Source: an uncultured Alistipes sp. | GTDB lineage: Bacteria; Bacteroidota; Bacteroidia; Bacteroidales; Rikenellaceae | Length of the DNA: 64,000 nucleotides | Reading direction: 5' to 3' | Assembly: GCA_947573795.1 (NCBI GenBank) | Contig: CANPHE010000005.1 | Span: 22,928-86,927, forward strand | In this document: in pieces, positions 28,651 to 37,680 of the stretch | Layout: each line of letters opens with the position of its first letter | Position numbering within the stretch: the first letter of the stretch is position 1 | Notes under the pieces: generated by a model | Told to the model about the DNA's origin: nothing | Seen by the model: only the letters and a program-made list of their open reading frames with translations | The model's database searches: none | Translations under genes and position numbers: made by a program

Positions 28651-29859
28651 TCACTGCTCCCCTCGCACCATGCTCCGCACGGTCAAGTGCGTCAACGTCA
28701 CGGTCACCAGCGCGAAAGCGGCCACCACGGCCACCAGGTCGCCCGGACGAAACCGCACGGGGTAGCTCTTCGCCAGGAACGTCTCGGCCGGAATCTCGAT
28801 CAACCCGAAATGCTGCTGCACGAGACAGGCTCCGACGCCCGTCACGATGCCGATGGCAGCCCCGAGGCCGCAGATCAGATATCCTTCGCGCCGGAACACC
28901 GACCGGATGAACGGCGTTGCGGCCCCCAGGGCCCGCAGGGTTCCGATGTCGCGCCGCTTCTCGACGATAAGCATCGACAACGCCCCCACCACCGAGAACG
29001 ACGCCACGACGAGCACCAGCAGCGTAAGGAAGAAAATCCCCCACTTCTCGTAGGCCATGATCCGGTAGAACGAAGCCCGCTGCTCGTCGCGCGTCTGCAC
29101 CCGGAAATCGTCCCCCGCAACGACCTCGGCGGCCCGTTTGGCGGCCCGTGCATCGGTCCCGGGAGCGAGCCGTACGACCAAAGCCGACGCGGCGTCGGGG
29201 TAGCGGAACAGCTCCCGGGCCAGGCGCAGCGAGACCAGCACGTACTGCTGTTCGGTCTCCAGGTCGAGCGAGAAGGCACCGACGACGGGAACCGTGCGGC
29301 GCATGTAATTTTCCATAGGCAGCAGCGAGGAGAACGAGCCCCGCCGCAGGGCGTACAGTGCGACGTCGGCGTCGGCCAAGGAGCGGATGCCTAACTGATG
29401 GGCCATCGCCTGCCCGACGACCAGATGTTCCAGATCGCCCGTGCGGACGCGCCACTGGCCGGCCGTCATGGCCTCCTCCAACGGAAAGACCTCGCCGTAG
29501 GCGTCGTCCACGCCCCGGACCGTCGCCGTAGCCTGCCGCCCGGCATGTTCCAGCAGGGCGCTCTGTTCCAGGATGAACGAGCAGGCCTCGACACCTCCGA
29601 TGCGCCGCAGGGCCGCCGTATCGAGCCGCTCCGCCGCGAAGGTCCGACCCACGCGGGGCGCGATCAGAAGATCGGCATCGAAAGCCGAATACATCGACCG
29701 GACGAGCCCCTCGAAGCCGTTGAACACCGACAGCAGGATAATCATCGCCGCGACGGGCATCGCCACGGCCGCGACGCTCAGGCCCGAGATCAGGTTGACG
29801 ACCGACCGGGATTGCGCCGAGAAGAAATAACGGCGTGCGATGAACTGCGGTGTAGACAC
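28651..29859 (-). CDS. ABC transporter permease of the LolC/E (FtsX-like) type
   Basis: 402 residues with four membrane helices: one near residues 22-50 (VVNLISGLSVAAVAMPVAAMIILLSVFNGFEG), a periplasmic domain of about 210 residues, then three C-terminal helices, with EKRRDIGTLRALGAATPFIRSVFRREGYLI between the second and third. The layout and FNGFEGLVRSMYSAFDADLLI match LolC/LolE, which release lipoproteins from the inner membrane, although MacB-like exporters share it. No ATPase gene is adjacent. It follows rbfA by 70 bases on the same strand and is the last gene of the long minus-strand run from holB. Confidence 0.83.
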   Translation of the reverse strand: MSTPQFIARRYFFSAQSRSVVNLISGLSVAAVAMPVAAMIILLSVFNGFEGLVRSMYSAFDADLLIAPRVGRTFAAERLDTAALRRIGGVEACSFILEQSALLEHAGRQATATVRGVDDAYGEVFPLEEAMTAGQWRVRTGDLEHLVVGQAMAHQLGIRSLADADVALYALRRGSFSSLLPMENYMRRTVPVVGAFSLDLETEQQYVLVSLRLARELFRYPDAASALVVRLAPGTDARAAKRAAEVVAGDDFRVQTRDEQRASFYRIMAYEKWGIFFLTLLVLVVASFSVVGALSMLIVEKRRDIGTLRALGAATPFIRSVFRREGYLICGLGAAIGIVTGVGACLVQQHFGLIEIPAETFLAKSYPVRFRPGDLVAVVAAFALVTVTLTHLTVRSMVRGEQ

Positions 29860-29929
29860 GGTTTCGACGGTTGGAAGCGCCCCGCACGGTGCGAACTCCG
29901 CAGGGGAGCTCCTCGGCGCGGGGTTGCGG

Positions 29930-30271
29930 TTACGAATTTTTCAGCGCCCGGTCGATACCCTCGATGTATTCGAGCGAATCGTCGAGGAAGAACTGCAACT
30001 CGGGAATATTCTTCAGCTGGTTGCGGATCCGCTGCCCCAAGGCGCGGCGAATGAACCAGTTGTTGCGCTCGATCTCCCCCATCACGCGCTCGTTGCGTTC
30101 GAAGGGGAAGATGCTGACATAGATTTTCGCATAGCCGAAATCGGGCGATACGCGCACGGCCGTGACCGTGACGAGCGATCCGCGGACGATTGCGGCGCCC
30201 TCCTTCTGGAATATCTCGGCGATATCCTTCTGGATTTGCTTGGCGATTTTCTGTTGACGGGTGGTTTCCAT
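29930..30271 (-). CDS. rbfA: Ribosome-binding factor A
   Basis: 113 residues, typical for this small KH-fold protein that binds 16S rRNA and is needed for 30S maturation, particularly in the cold. Characteristic parts are TTRQQKIAKQIQKDIAEIFQ at the N-terminus, VTVTAVRVSPDFGYAKIYVS, and the C-terminal LKNIPELQFFLDDSLEY. The gene starts ten bases downstream of the MITE-like element at 30281-30460. That element fills nearly the whole gap to the preceding gene and would therefore form its leader RNA. Confidence 0.93.
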   Translation of the reverse strand: METTRQQKIAKQIQKDIAEIFQKEGAAIVRGSLVTVTAVRVSPDFGYAKIYVSIFPFERNERVMGEIERNNWFIRRALGQRIRNQLKNIPELQFFLDDSLEYIEGIDRALKNS

Positions 30272-30280
30272 ATCTCCTTT

Positions 30281-30460
30281 GGTAATTATATACGACTTTG
30301 CACCTCACCGGGTTTTTGGGCGTTAACACGCTTCAGGCTGCTGTCGTCTCGCGGCGAAACGCCGCGTTTACGATTTTGCCCCTCCTCGGAGGGAACTTTC
30401 GGTGCAGCTCACGAGGTCATAAGGTTTGAATGTCTGTTCAGTGCCAAGTGTATGTAACGG
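30281..30460. repeat. MITE-like element, copy B, filling the gap before rbfA
   Basis: Left end GGTAATTATATACGACTTTG and right end (other strand) CCGTTACATACACTTGGCAC are an imperfect inverted repeat. The internal hairpins CGCGGCGAAACGCCGCG and CCTCCTCGGAGG stand where copy A (9799-9994) has hairpins with different bases. The phrases CACCTCACCG, GCGTTAACACGCTT and CACGAGGTCATAAGGTTTGAAT also align with copy A. The right end stops next to the stop codon of the beta-barrel gene. Confidence 0.7.
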
Positions 30461-30461
30461 T

Positions 30462-31253
30462 TTATAATCCGAATTTGAAGACTTCGCGGTTCTTCTCCCG
30501 CTTGGGACGCGGTTTCCAGCTTTGGAATCCCTCCTTGTTGAACCGGTAGCCCAGGCCGATCGAGAGGGTGATGTTGTCCAGCGGCGAACGGGTCGGCGTG
30601 GCCCAGAACGGGTTCTCGGGACCGTCCTGCGTATTGTCGGCATAACGGTTGCGATTGCGCACGATGTCCGAATAGCCGAAGTAGTAGCGGGCCCGGAAAT
30701 TGAGCTCGAAACGCCGGATCAGAAAGGCGATGCCGCCGCCGCCCGCCAATCCGTATCCCCAGCGGTTGTCGCGCGCGGTCTTGAACGTATAGTCGCCCTT
30801 CCAGGGGGTTTCGCCCCGGTCGCGGGCATACTCGTTCTCATAGGTCGACGAGATGTTGTAGGAGAAGGTCGCGGCAGCCTCGAAATAGACCCGCACGCGG
30901 TTGCGCAGCAGGTAGAAGTGAGGTTGCCAGACGATGGGCAGCACCACGGAATTGATCTTGCGCGTATACCACAGGTAATCCTTCTTCTCCTCGACGAGCG
31001 AAGCGTTGGGCGAGAAGGAAAATCCCTGCTGGAGGAACTCCAGATCGATGCCGAAGCCGCCGACGAAGCGCTGCGTACCGTAATAGCGCCACGAGAGGCC
31101 GCCGCTGTACATGCCCCACTGCGCCCGCGACTCCATTTTGGGCTCCAGACGGCCGCTGGCCATGCCGTAGCCGGCCGTAAAACCCAGCGTATGCTGCGCC
31201 GAAACACCGCCCCATGCCGCAAACACGGCACAGAGCGTCAGCACGATCCGCAT
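30462..31253 (-). CDS. Outer membrane beta-barrel protein (PorT-like)
   Basis: With the ATG at 31253 the protein has 263 residues and a clean signal peptide (MRIVLTLCAVFAAWGGVSA|QHTLG); an ATG at 31310 would add 19 charged residues before it. The mature part alternates polar and aromatic residues in strands ending in glycine and tyrosine (AQWGMYSGGLSWRYYG, FELNFRARYYFGYSD, ITLSIGLGYRFNKEG), typical of small outer membrane barrels of the PorT/OmpA-like group in Bacteroidetes. It lies between an Ig-like lipoprotein and rbfA. Function unknown. Confidence 0.8.
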   Translation of the reverse strand: MRIVLTLCAVFAAWGGVSAQHTLGFTAGYGMASGRLEPKMESRAQWGMYSGGLSWRYYGTQRFVGGFGIDLEFLQQGFSFSPNASLVEEKKDYLWYTRKINSVVLPIVWQPHFYLLRNRVRVYFEAAATFSYNISSTYENEYARDRGETPWKGDYTFKTARDNRWGYGLAGGGGIAFLIRRFELNFRARYYFGYSDIVRNRNRYADNTQDGPENPFWATPTRSPLDNITLSIGLGYRFNKEGFQSWKPRPKREKNREVFKFGL

Positions 31254-31315
31254 GCGGCGAAATCGGGAGCGGACATCCGCGTCGTATGGGGTTTTGCGAA
31301 ATATCGTCATAACTG

Positions 31316-33349
31316 TTATCTGAAATTGCTGAACATGCCGCCCGTTGCGTTGAAGGCGCCGTTCATGTTGTCGTTCCCGTGGTCGTGATCGGGTTTCTTG
31401 GGCTCTTTGGCCCGCTTCTCCTCCTCGCGGCGCAGGCGTTGCAACTCACGGTCGTCGAGCAGACGCATCAACGACTTCATCGTCACCGGAGCGAACAGCC
31501 GGTTCATATCCATCGTGAATTCGATCTCCCAGTTGGTTTTCGTCACGAAGGTATCCTCGCCCTTTTCGTCGGCATACATCTCGGCCCGCTCGGGCTGGCG
31601 GCGTTCGACGACATTGCCCGTATCCCAGCGGCCGTTGCCGTTGCGGTCCTCGATCACGCGGAACTTGATATCTCCGGCCGGCACATAGTTGAACTGCACG
31701 TCGCCCGAAGTCACGTCGCGCTTCTCCTGTTTGAGCGCATTGTTGCCGTCGAGCAGCTGGATGATGTATTTCGTACCGTCGTCGCGCCCGCGCACCCGGA
31801 TTTTCACCGTCGCGAACTTCTCGGGATCGAGCACCGTATACTTCCCGACGATCGAGTCGTTCGAAAGCCCCGCGACGTCGGTCAGCGCACCCTGCGGAAT
31901 GGTCAGCGTATACTCCCCGCCCGTCTTCCACGGCGCGCGGATATACCAGCGTCGCAGTTGCGCCGTATCGCGCTCCAGCCGCAGGGGGACATCCTCCACC
32001 GACTGATCGGGATTGGTCACCGTGAGCAGCAGCGCCGCCGTATCGATCCGCACGAGCGGATAATCGAAATCGGCCGTCAGGTCGTTTTCGGGGTTGATCT
32101 CCCCCGTGAGCGGCAGTTTGTAGGCGAACGGATTCTCCTGCTTGGGTTCCTCCCACTCCTCGCCCGCCTCCTCGGCCTTGCGGCGTTCGCGTTCGAGCTT
32201 CTCGCGCTGACGCTCCTGCTCCTTGGTCTCGATCAGGCGCCAGGAGAGTTTGAGCGGCTCGGTGACGGGTTGCAGACGGTTGATCGAATCGTGCTTGAGG
32301 TAGGTGATCTCGCCCCGGATCGTATCGGGCAGATTCGCAGCCGGGACGTTGAACCACAGCGCGATCGTATCGCGCCCCTCGGTCTGCGGATCGACGATCA
32401 CCTGCTCGGCGGGGATGCTGTCGAAACGGATGCTTTCGATCTGCGGATGCTGCGCACCGAAATAAAGCAGCGCCTTGTGTTGCTGCGGCCGCTGACTCTC
32501 GGCCAGCACTTGGCGACGGAACGTCGCATCGGTGAACATCCGGAAATAGAGCTGCGGCTCGGCCGACCAGTAGCGGCGGATCGAATCGTACCAGATGGCG
32601 AAATCGGGCTGCTCGGCGGGGTTATACGCCTCGTCGAGGAATCCGATCTGGTCCGACCCCGGCTCGTAAATCTGGTTATCGTTCTTGTCCTGGATGGCGT
32701 AGATGCGGTAACGGATCGGTTTGAGGTTCTGGGCGATGAAGATACCGTTGTTCTCGGCGCGGGCGATCACCGCCGGTTTGTACTTGAAGACCGTCGAATC
32801 GTATTCGGGGACATTCTCCACCGAATCGGCCGGGAAGAACCACACGAAGGTCTTCGACACGGAATCGTCCTTGTAACTGTCGGCCGTATATCCCGAGAGG
32901 ACCATCGAATCGATCTCCGAACCCGTCGAGAAGACGTAGCGCATCGAGTTGAGCGGATTGCCCTCGTTGTTGTCGCAGATGGCACCGCCGAAGTTGAGCG
33001 CATAGGTCGTGTTCTCCTCCAGCGTATCGCGCAGCTGAATGACGATGCCGCGGCCGCGCAGGGTGATGAGCGGCTTTTTCTTCATCGCCGGGGAGGTGTA
33101 GAACTCCTTCTGCTGGTCTTTGAGCTGCACGAATTCGTCGAACTCGATGTAGATTTTCTCGTGATGGGTGGTCGAACGTCCCGTCGAAAAGTTGTCGGGC
33201 GTCATGTTCACGATCACCGGAGGCAGCGTATCGCGCGGACCTCCGGTCGGGGTCATCATGCTGGCGCACCGCACCAGGAAGGCCGGGGCGAAAAGCAGCG
33301 CCACGGCCAGGCGCAGCAGACGCAGCGTATGTCGTTCGTTCGTATTCAT
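31316..33349 (-). CDS. Ig-like domain-containing lipoprotein
   Basis: 677 residues with a lipoprotein signal (VALLFAPAFLVRC|ASMMTPTGGPRD) and the opening GGPRDTLPPVIVNMTPDNFS of the Bacteroidetes Ig-like (Big_5/SbsA type) family. That domain covers about residues 45-140 (IYIEFDEFVQLKDQQKEFY, YALNFGGAICDNNEGNPL). A highly charged stretch near residues 370-400 (ETKEQERQREKLERERRKAE) is probably a coiled coil, followed by more beta-rich parts. Surface or outer membrane location is inferred; the function is unknown. It starts with an ATGA overlap to the stop of the upstream gene, so the two are translationally coupled. Confidence 0.85.
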   Translation of the reverse strand: MNTNERHTLRLLRLAVALLFAPAFLVRCASMMTPTGGPRDTLPPVIVNMTPDNFSTGRSTTHHEKIYIEFDEFVQLKDQQKEFYTSPAMKKKPLITLRGRGIVIQLRDTLEENTTYALNFGGAICDNNEGNPLNSMRYVFSTGSEIDSMVLSGYTADSYKDDSVSKTFVWFFPADSVENVPEYDSTVFKYKPAVIARAENNGIFIAQNLKPIRYRIYAIQDKNDNQIYEPGSDQIGFLDEAYNPAEQPDFAIWYDSIRRYWSAEPQLYFRMFTDATFRRQVLAESQRPQQHKALLYFGAQHPQIESIRFDSIPAEQVIVDPQTEGRDTIALWFNVPAANLPDTIRGEITYLKHDSINRLQPVTEPLKLSWRLIETKEQERQREKLERERRKAEEAGEEWEEPKQENPFAYKLPLTGEINPENDLTADFDYPLVRIDTAALLLTVTNPDQSVEDVPLRLERDTAQLRRWYIRAPWKTGGEYTLTIPQGALTDVAGLSNDSIVGKYTVLDPEKFATVKIRVRGRDDGTKYIIQLLDGNNALKQEKRDVTSGDVQFNYVPAGDIKFRVIEDRNGNGRWDTGNVVERRQPERAEMYADEKGEDTFVTKTNWEIEFTMDMNRLFAPVTMKSLMRLLDDRELQRLRREEEKRAKEPKKPDHDHGNDNMNGAFNATGGMFSNFR

Positions 33350-34332
33350 CGTCTTGCGGAGATTGTTCGCGGAGCTTCGGGGTCCTCGGTGCCCGATTCC
33401 TCCGTCCCGGGTTTACGTTTGTCGTCGACGAAACACCAGTCGCCCTCCTTTTCGATCCACGTCTCGCGCCAGGGCCGGAACGTGAGGGGCAGCGTCACGG
33501 CCTCGCCGTGCAGATCGGCTTCGAGCTGCGTATAGGCATAGATCCGGGCCGTCTGGTCGACCACGACGATCATCAGCGGCGTATCCGAAATACGCATCTT
33601 GTAACGGTCCGAATCGGGTTCCTTGTAGGCCGTCGCCGTAGGATTGGTGCGCTGGGGAAGTCCCGTGCGCGACGTGATGACGCCCCGCTCGGCATCCTCG
33701 TACGAGGCAATGTACCACGCGGTCGTATCGGCGGCATAGGCATAAGCCTTGACCGTCGCCGGCAGGAGATCGCCGCCCTCGGCCGCCTGGGTCTTCGGCT
33801 CGATCAGGCAGTCGATGATGGCGGGCGGGGTGTAGAACTCGTTGTAGAAGCTCCAGTTGCCGTCCTTGTAGGAAAATCCCTCCTTCCAGGGTTTGAAGAC
33901 GATCGAAACGTAAAGGTTCGGGAGATTCTGCCCCAATTTCTGCTGCGTATAGGCGTATAGGCGACTCAACGGGTCGACCACGACGACCATCTGCCGCTCG
34001 CTCTTCAGGGGCATGGTCAGCCATCCGGTCGTCCCCTCCTGCTCGTAGGGCGACGCCTGGGCGTCGGGCAGCGACAAGCGTTGCGAAGGGTCCTCCTTCA
34101 TCGTGACGATCCCGGCCAGGGCATCGCTGTACGTCGCGACGGTCCATTCGGTCGTGTCGACCCCGTAGGCATAGGCCAGCACGCCTTCGAGCGGCTGGGC
34201 AGTCTCGTTGCCGGAGGCCTGCGACAGCGGTTTGAGGATGTAATTCGTATCGTAGGATACATCCTTGAAGCAGGCGCTCAGCAGCACGGCGGCGCAGAGG
34301 ATATATAGAATTCGGATTCTCACGTCTTTCAC
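33346..34332 (-). CDS. Hypothetical lipoprotein with a duplicated domain
   Basis: 328 residues from a GTG at 34332 that overlaps the folK stop as GTGA; starts further upstream lie inside folK and give arginine-rich non-protein sequence. The N-terminus is a lipoprotein signal (RIRILYILCAAVLLSAC|FKDVSYD). The body contains two similar halves: AYAYGVDTTEWTVATYSDAL...GIVTMKEDPSQR...MVVVVDPLSRLYAYTQQ...FKPWKEGF and AYAYAADTTAWYIASYEDAE...GVITSRTGLPQR...MIVVVDQTARIYAYTQL...FRPWRETW. This internal duplication is clear by eye. I do not recognise a named family. It is coupled to the Ig-like lipoprotein gene by an ATGA overlap. Confidence 0.78.
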   Translation of the reverse strand: MKDVRIRILYILCAAVLLSACFKDVSYDTNYILKPLSQASGNETAQPLEGVLAYAYGVDTTEWTVATYSDALAGIVTMKEDPSQRLSLPDAQASPYEQEGTTGWLTMPLKSERQMVVVVDPLSRLYAYTQQKLGQNLPNLYVSIVFKPWKEGFSYKDGNWSFYNEFYTPPAIIDCLIEPKTQAAEGGDLLPATVKAYAYAADTTAWYIASYEDAERGVITSRTGLPQRTNPTATAYKEPDSDRYKMRISDTPLMIVVVDQTARIYAYTQLEADLHGEAVTLPLTFRPWRETWIEKEGDWCFVDDKRKPGTEESGTEDPEAPRTISARR

Positions 34333-34844
34333 TCTTTTTCGGATTTCGCGGCGTCGTTGCGGCGCAGCGCGTCGAGCATCTCGCCGACCGTGAGTCCCGT
34401 GACGGGATGGCGGCGCGAACGCAGGATTTCGCACAGCGGCACGAGGGCGAATTCGCGCTCGGCGAGCAGCGGGTGCGGCACCGTCAGCCGCTCGTCGTCG
34501 ATTACCTCGTCGCCGTAGAAGATGATGTCGATATCGACCGGGCGCGACGTGTAGCGGTTGCCGCCCGCAGCCTTCTCGACGGCCTCGGCCGCGCGGTTGC
34601 GCCCCAATTCGCGCTCGATCGCCTGCACGGCGTCGAGCACCTCGTGCGCCGTGAGGTCGGTGGACACCTCCAGCGCTTGGTTGGAGAACTTCTGCGCGGC
34701 TTCGAAACCCCAGGGTTCGCTTTCGTAACGGTGCGAACAGCGCAGCACCGCCCCTACGCGGTCGTTGACCAACCGTTGGACCGTCTGCAACGTGCGTTTC
34801 ACGTCGCCCAGATTTCCTCCTGCCAAAAGTACCACTCGTGCCAT
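34329..34844 (-). CDS. folK: 2-amino-4-hydroxy-6-hydroxymethyldihydropteridine diphosphokinase
   Basis: Transfers pyrophosphate from ATP to the pterin in folate synthesis. The 171-residue protein has the HPPK features GGNLGDVKRTLQ at the N-terminus, SHRYESEPWGFEAAQKFSNQ, IERELGRNR, and the signature YTSRPVDIDIIFYGDEVID followed by LTVPHPLLAEREFALVPL. It is one base from holB upstream and overlaps the next gene by four bases (GTGA), so it belongs to a tight operon. Confidence 0.94.
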   Translation of the reverse strand: MARVVLLAGGNLGDVKRTLQTVQRLVNDRVGAVLRCSHRYESEPWGFEAAQKFSNQALEVSTDLTAHEVLDAVQAIERELGRNRAAEAVEKAAGGNRYTSRPVDIDIIFYGDEVIDDERLTVPHPLLAEREFALVPLCEILRSRRHPVTGLTVGEMLDALRRNDAAKSEKE

Positions 34845-34845
34845 A

Positions 34846-35991
34846 TCACAAATGTTTTATCATTTTGCTCACCGCCAGTGCGAAATGGGTGAACACGATC
34901 GTCGGATTGCCGTTCTGCGCGATCTGCGCCGAGGCGCTCTCGATCTGGTCGATCAGCGGCTCGATGTTCTGCGACCCGACGAAGGGGGCGAATTTCGAGC
35001 AGAAAGCCAGCTCCTCGCCCCAGAGGTAGCAGATTTCGTGCAGCCCCGCGTGGAGCATGTAGCTCTCGCGCAGAAGCCGCGCGGCATCGCGTAGCATCGC
35101 GCGCTGCTGTTCGCGCGAGAGTTGCGCAGCCTCCTCGGCCCAGCCGATCAGTTCGAGGTGCTTATCGTTGTAGCTCAGTCGCATGAGCGAGCAGAACAGG
35201 TCGAAATTCTCCTTGCGCAAGGCATCGCTCTCGCCCGCCGCGAGGTGTTGCAGTTCGAGCAGGTCGCCGCCTGCGAGCCGGGCCATGTTGCGCGCCCGGA
35301 CGGGATCGTCGACACCGCGCCGTGCGGCTTCGCGTTCGAGCACCTCGGGGGCGATGCGCGGCACGGCGACCTCCTGCGTACGCGACAGGATCGTCTTGAG
35401 CAGCCGGTCGGGCTGCTCGGAGACCAGGATGAACAACGTCCGCTCCCAAGGCTCCTCCAGGATTTTCAGAATCTTGTTCGCCGCCTCCTCGTTCATCGCC
35501 TCGGGGAGCCAGACGAGCATCGTTTTGTAGTCGGCCTCGAAGCTCTTGAACGAGAGTTTGCGGATGATACCGTCGGCCTCGCGCGCGGTGATAAGTCCCT
35601 TGAGGGTCTTGCCCAGGTCGAGTTTGTCGTACCAGTCCTGGGGCGAGACATAACCGCCCCGCGCGGCGAACAGCTCGCGGAACTGGGGCAGGAACTCGTC
35701 GCTCAGCATCGCCTCGCCCGACTTCTTGCCCTGCTTATTCACCGGGAAGACCAGGTGCAGGTCGGGATGGGCCAGTGCGGCGATCTGCCGGCAGTCGGGA
35801 CACTCGCCGCACGAATCGCCGTCGTGGCGATGGCGGCAGCAGAGGTACTGCACGTAGGCCACGGCCAGCGCCAGCGCTCCGGCGCCCGCACGCCCCGTGA
35901 AGAGCTGCGCATGGCTCACGCGGCCCGCATCGACGGACTGCACCAGGTGTCGTTTGAGGTCCTCCTGACCGATGATATCTGCAAATCGCAT
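34846..35991 (-). CDS. holB: DNA polymerase III subunit delta' (clamp-loader subunit)
   Basis: 381 residues. The N-terminal AAA+ fold (RFADIIGQEDLKRHLVQSV, HAQLFTGRAGAGALALAVAY) has a degenerate P-loop (GRAGAGAL), as expected for the non-ATPase delta' subunit. A zinc cluster CCRHRHDGDSCGECPDCRQI follows, and the lid region has MNEEAANKILKILEEPWERT with SRTQEV. The C-terminal part is helical and less conserved. This is the usual Bacteroidetes length and order beside folK. Confidence 0.9.
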   Translation of the reverse strand: MRFADIIGQEDLKRHLVQSVDAGRVSHAQLFTGRAGAGALALAVAYVQYLCCRHRHDGDSCGECPDCRQIAALAHPDLHLVFPVNKQGKKSGEAMLSDEFLPQFRELFAARGGYVSPQDWYDKLDLGKTLKGLITAREADGIIRKLSFKSFEADYKTMLVWLPEAMNEEAANKILKILEEPWERTLFILVSEQPDRLLKTILSRTQEVAVPRIAPEVLEREAARRGVDDPVRARNMARLAGGDLLELQHLAAGESDALRKENFDLFCSLMRLSYNDKHLELIGWAEEAAQLSREQQRAMLRDAARLLRESYMLHAGLHEICYLWGEELAFCSKFAPFVGSQNIEPLIDQIESASAQIAQNGNPTIVFTHFALAVSKMIKHL

Positions 35992-36129
35992 GCGTTTCCT
36001 ATAGCTTATCGCTTTTTATCCGTCTTCGGGCTACGGTTTCGGTCCCGCTCCGCCCTGTCGACACTCACGGCTCCGGCCGCGCCTCAGCACCTTCTCGGGA
36101 GGGGATACAGCCGACGCCGTTTTCGTTTT

Positions 36130-37599
36130 TTATTTACGTTTCATCGCCGCCCGCACCATGCCGGCCACATCGATCCGCTCACGGCGGACCAGGTAGGCGG
36201 CATAGAGCACGAACACCGTGAAATTGAACGCATATCCCGCGAACATATTGTCCGCCGCACGTCCGAAGTATTCGCAGGCGAAGAATACCGCCATCGCCAC
36301 GGCGACATACTCCCCGATCCGCCGCCAGTCGTAGGGCGTGGGGAAGAAGCGCCGGTTGAGCCACCAGCTGACCACGACCATCGTCGTTTCGCTCGCCAGG
36401 CGGGCCCATGCCGCGCCGTAATAGCCCCAGCGGGGGATCGTCAGGAAACCGAACAGCAGGATAGCCGCCAGTCCGCATCCCGTGACGACGATCGCCAGCG
36501 ACGTGCGTTCCTCACGCTTGTACCAGAACGACAGGTTGAGCCACACGCCCGTCAGGACGTTGGCTCCCAGCACCACGGGCAGGATGAAAATCCCCTCGCG
36601 GAAGTCGCGGCCGACGATCAGCGCGAAGAAATCGCGGAAGAGCGCGATGCCGAGGAAGATCAGCATCGAGGCCATGACATAGTATTTCAGCGCCGCGGCG
36701 TTCATCGCCACGAAATCCGACTTACGGAAGTTCGAGAGGAAAAACGGCTCAGCAGCCAGCCGATACATCTGATAAAAAAGCATCATCACCACGGCGATCT
36801 TCGTGATGGCGCCGTAGACGCCCAGTTGCGCCAGCGCGCCCGCGGGCACCAGGCAGGCGATCAACTGCCGGTCGACGAACTCATTGGCCGTACCGGCCAA
36901 TCCGCCGACGAGCAGCGGCAGCGAGTAAACGAAGACCCGTCGGAGCAGCGGCACGTCGATGCGGGGCACGACACCCTCCACCGTGCAGAGGATCGCCCCC
37001 CACGTCACGACGCTCGCCACGAGGTTGGCGACGAAGACCCAACCCACGCCGAAATCGCTGTCGAACAGTCCTGCGGCACCGAATGCGAAAGCCAGCGAGA
37101 CATTGAGCCCGACGTTGAGCGCCTTGAAGGCGACGAAGGTGACCGAACGCCCCTGTTCGCGCAACCGCGAGAAGGGAATGCAGCCCCACACGTCGAACAG
37201 GATGATGGCCCCCACGAGGACGACATAAGCCGGATGAGCAGCATAATCGGCCCCCATCCACGCCGAGATCGCGTCGCGGAAAAGCACGATCGCGACGAAG
37301 AACACGGCTGCGGCGAGCGAGGTGATGCCCCACGTCGCGGCGAACAGCCGCCGTTTGGCGGCGGCGACATCGCCGCCCTCCTCCTCGGCCTTAGCCGAGA
37401 AACGGAAATAGCTCGACTCCATACCCATCGTCAGCAATGTGAGCGCCAAGGGTATCAACGCATAAGCGTAGGTGACGATGCCGTAGGTCTCCTGACCGAA
37501 CACACGCGTGTAGTAAGGCGTGAGCAGGTAGCTCAGGAACCTCACCACGATGGTGCTGATGCCATAGACGGCTGTTTGTTTCGCCAGTTTTTCGAGCAT
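36130..37599 (-). CDS. Polysaccharide flippase (Wzx/MATE-like lipopolysaccharide biosynthesis protein)
   Basis: 489 residues with 12-14 membrane helices. The opening KLAKQTAVYGISTIVVRFLSYLLTPYYTRVFGQETYGIVTYAYAL is typical of the polysaccharide transport (PST) group of the MOP flippase superfamily. The likely role is flipping of a lipid-linked oligosaccharide across the inner membrane for surface glycan. No glycosyltransferase cluster surrounds it, so the glycan is unknown; in Bacteroidetes such lone flippases are often next to holB. Its promoter lies in the hairpin-promoter repeat at 37681-37835, giving a leader of about 75 bases. Confidence 0.87.
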   Translation of the reverse strand: MLEKLAKQTAVYGISTIVVRFLSYLLTPYYTRVFGQETYGIVTYAYALIPLALTLLTMGMESSYFRFSAKAEEEGGDVAAAKRRLFAATWGITSLAAAVFFVAIVLFRDAISAWMGADYAAHPAYVVLVGAIILFDVWGCIPFSRLREQGRSVTFVAFKALNVGLNVSLAFAFGAAGLFDSDFGVGWVFVANLVASVVTWGAILCTVEGVVPRIDVPLLRRVFVYSLPLLVGGLAGTANEFVDRQLIACLVPAGALAQLGVYGAITKIAVVMMLFYQMYRLAAEPFFLSNFRKSDFVAMNAAALKYYVMASMLIFLGIALFRDFFALIVGRDFREGIFILPVVLGANVLTGVWLNLSFWYKREERTSLAIVVTGCGLAAILLFGFLTIPRWGYYGAAWARLASETTMVVVSWWLNRRFFPTPYDWRRIGEYVAVAMAVFFACEYFGRAADNMFAGYAFNFTVFVLYAAYLVRRERIDVAGMVRAAMKRK

Positions 37600-37680
37600 G
37601 TTTTTCCGTTCGTCCCGCTGCGGTTACGAATCTCGAACGACGAACTGCAACGTCGCAGAGGTTCATCCGGGCCGATTTTG

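Noticed and set aside
31379..33535. A 718-codon plus-strand frame
   Set aside because: Antisense of the Ig-like lipoprotein gene, whose own frame has a lipoprotein signal and coupled start and stop overlaps.
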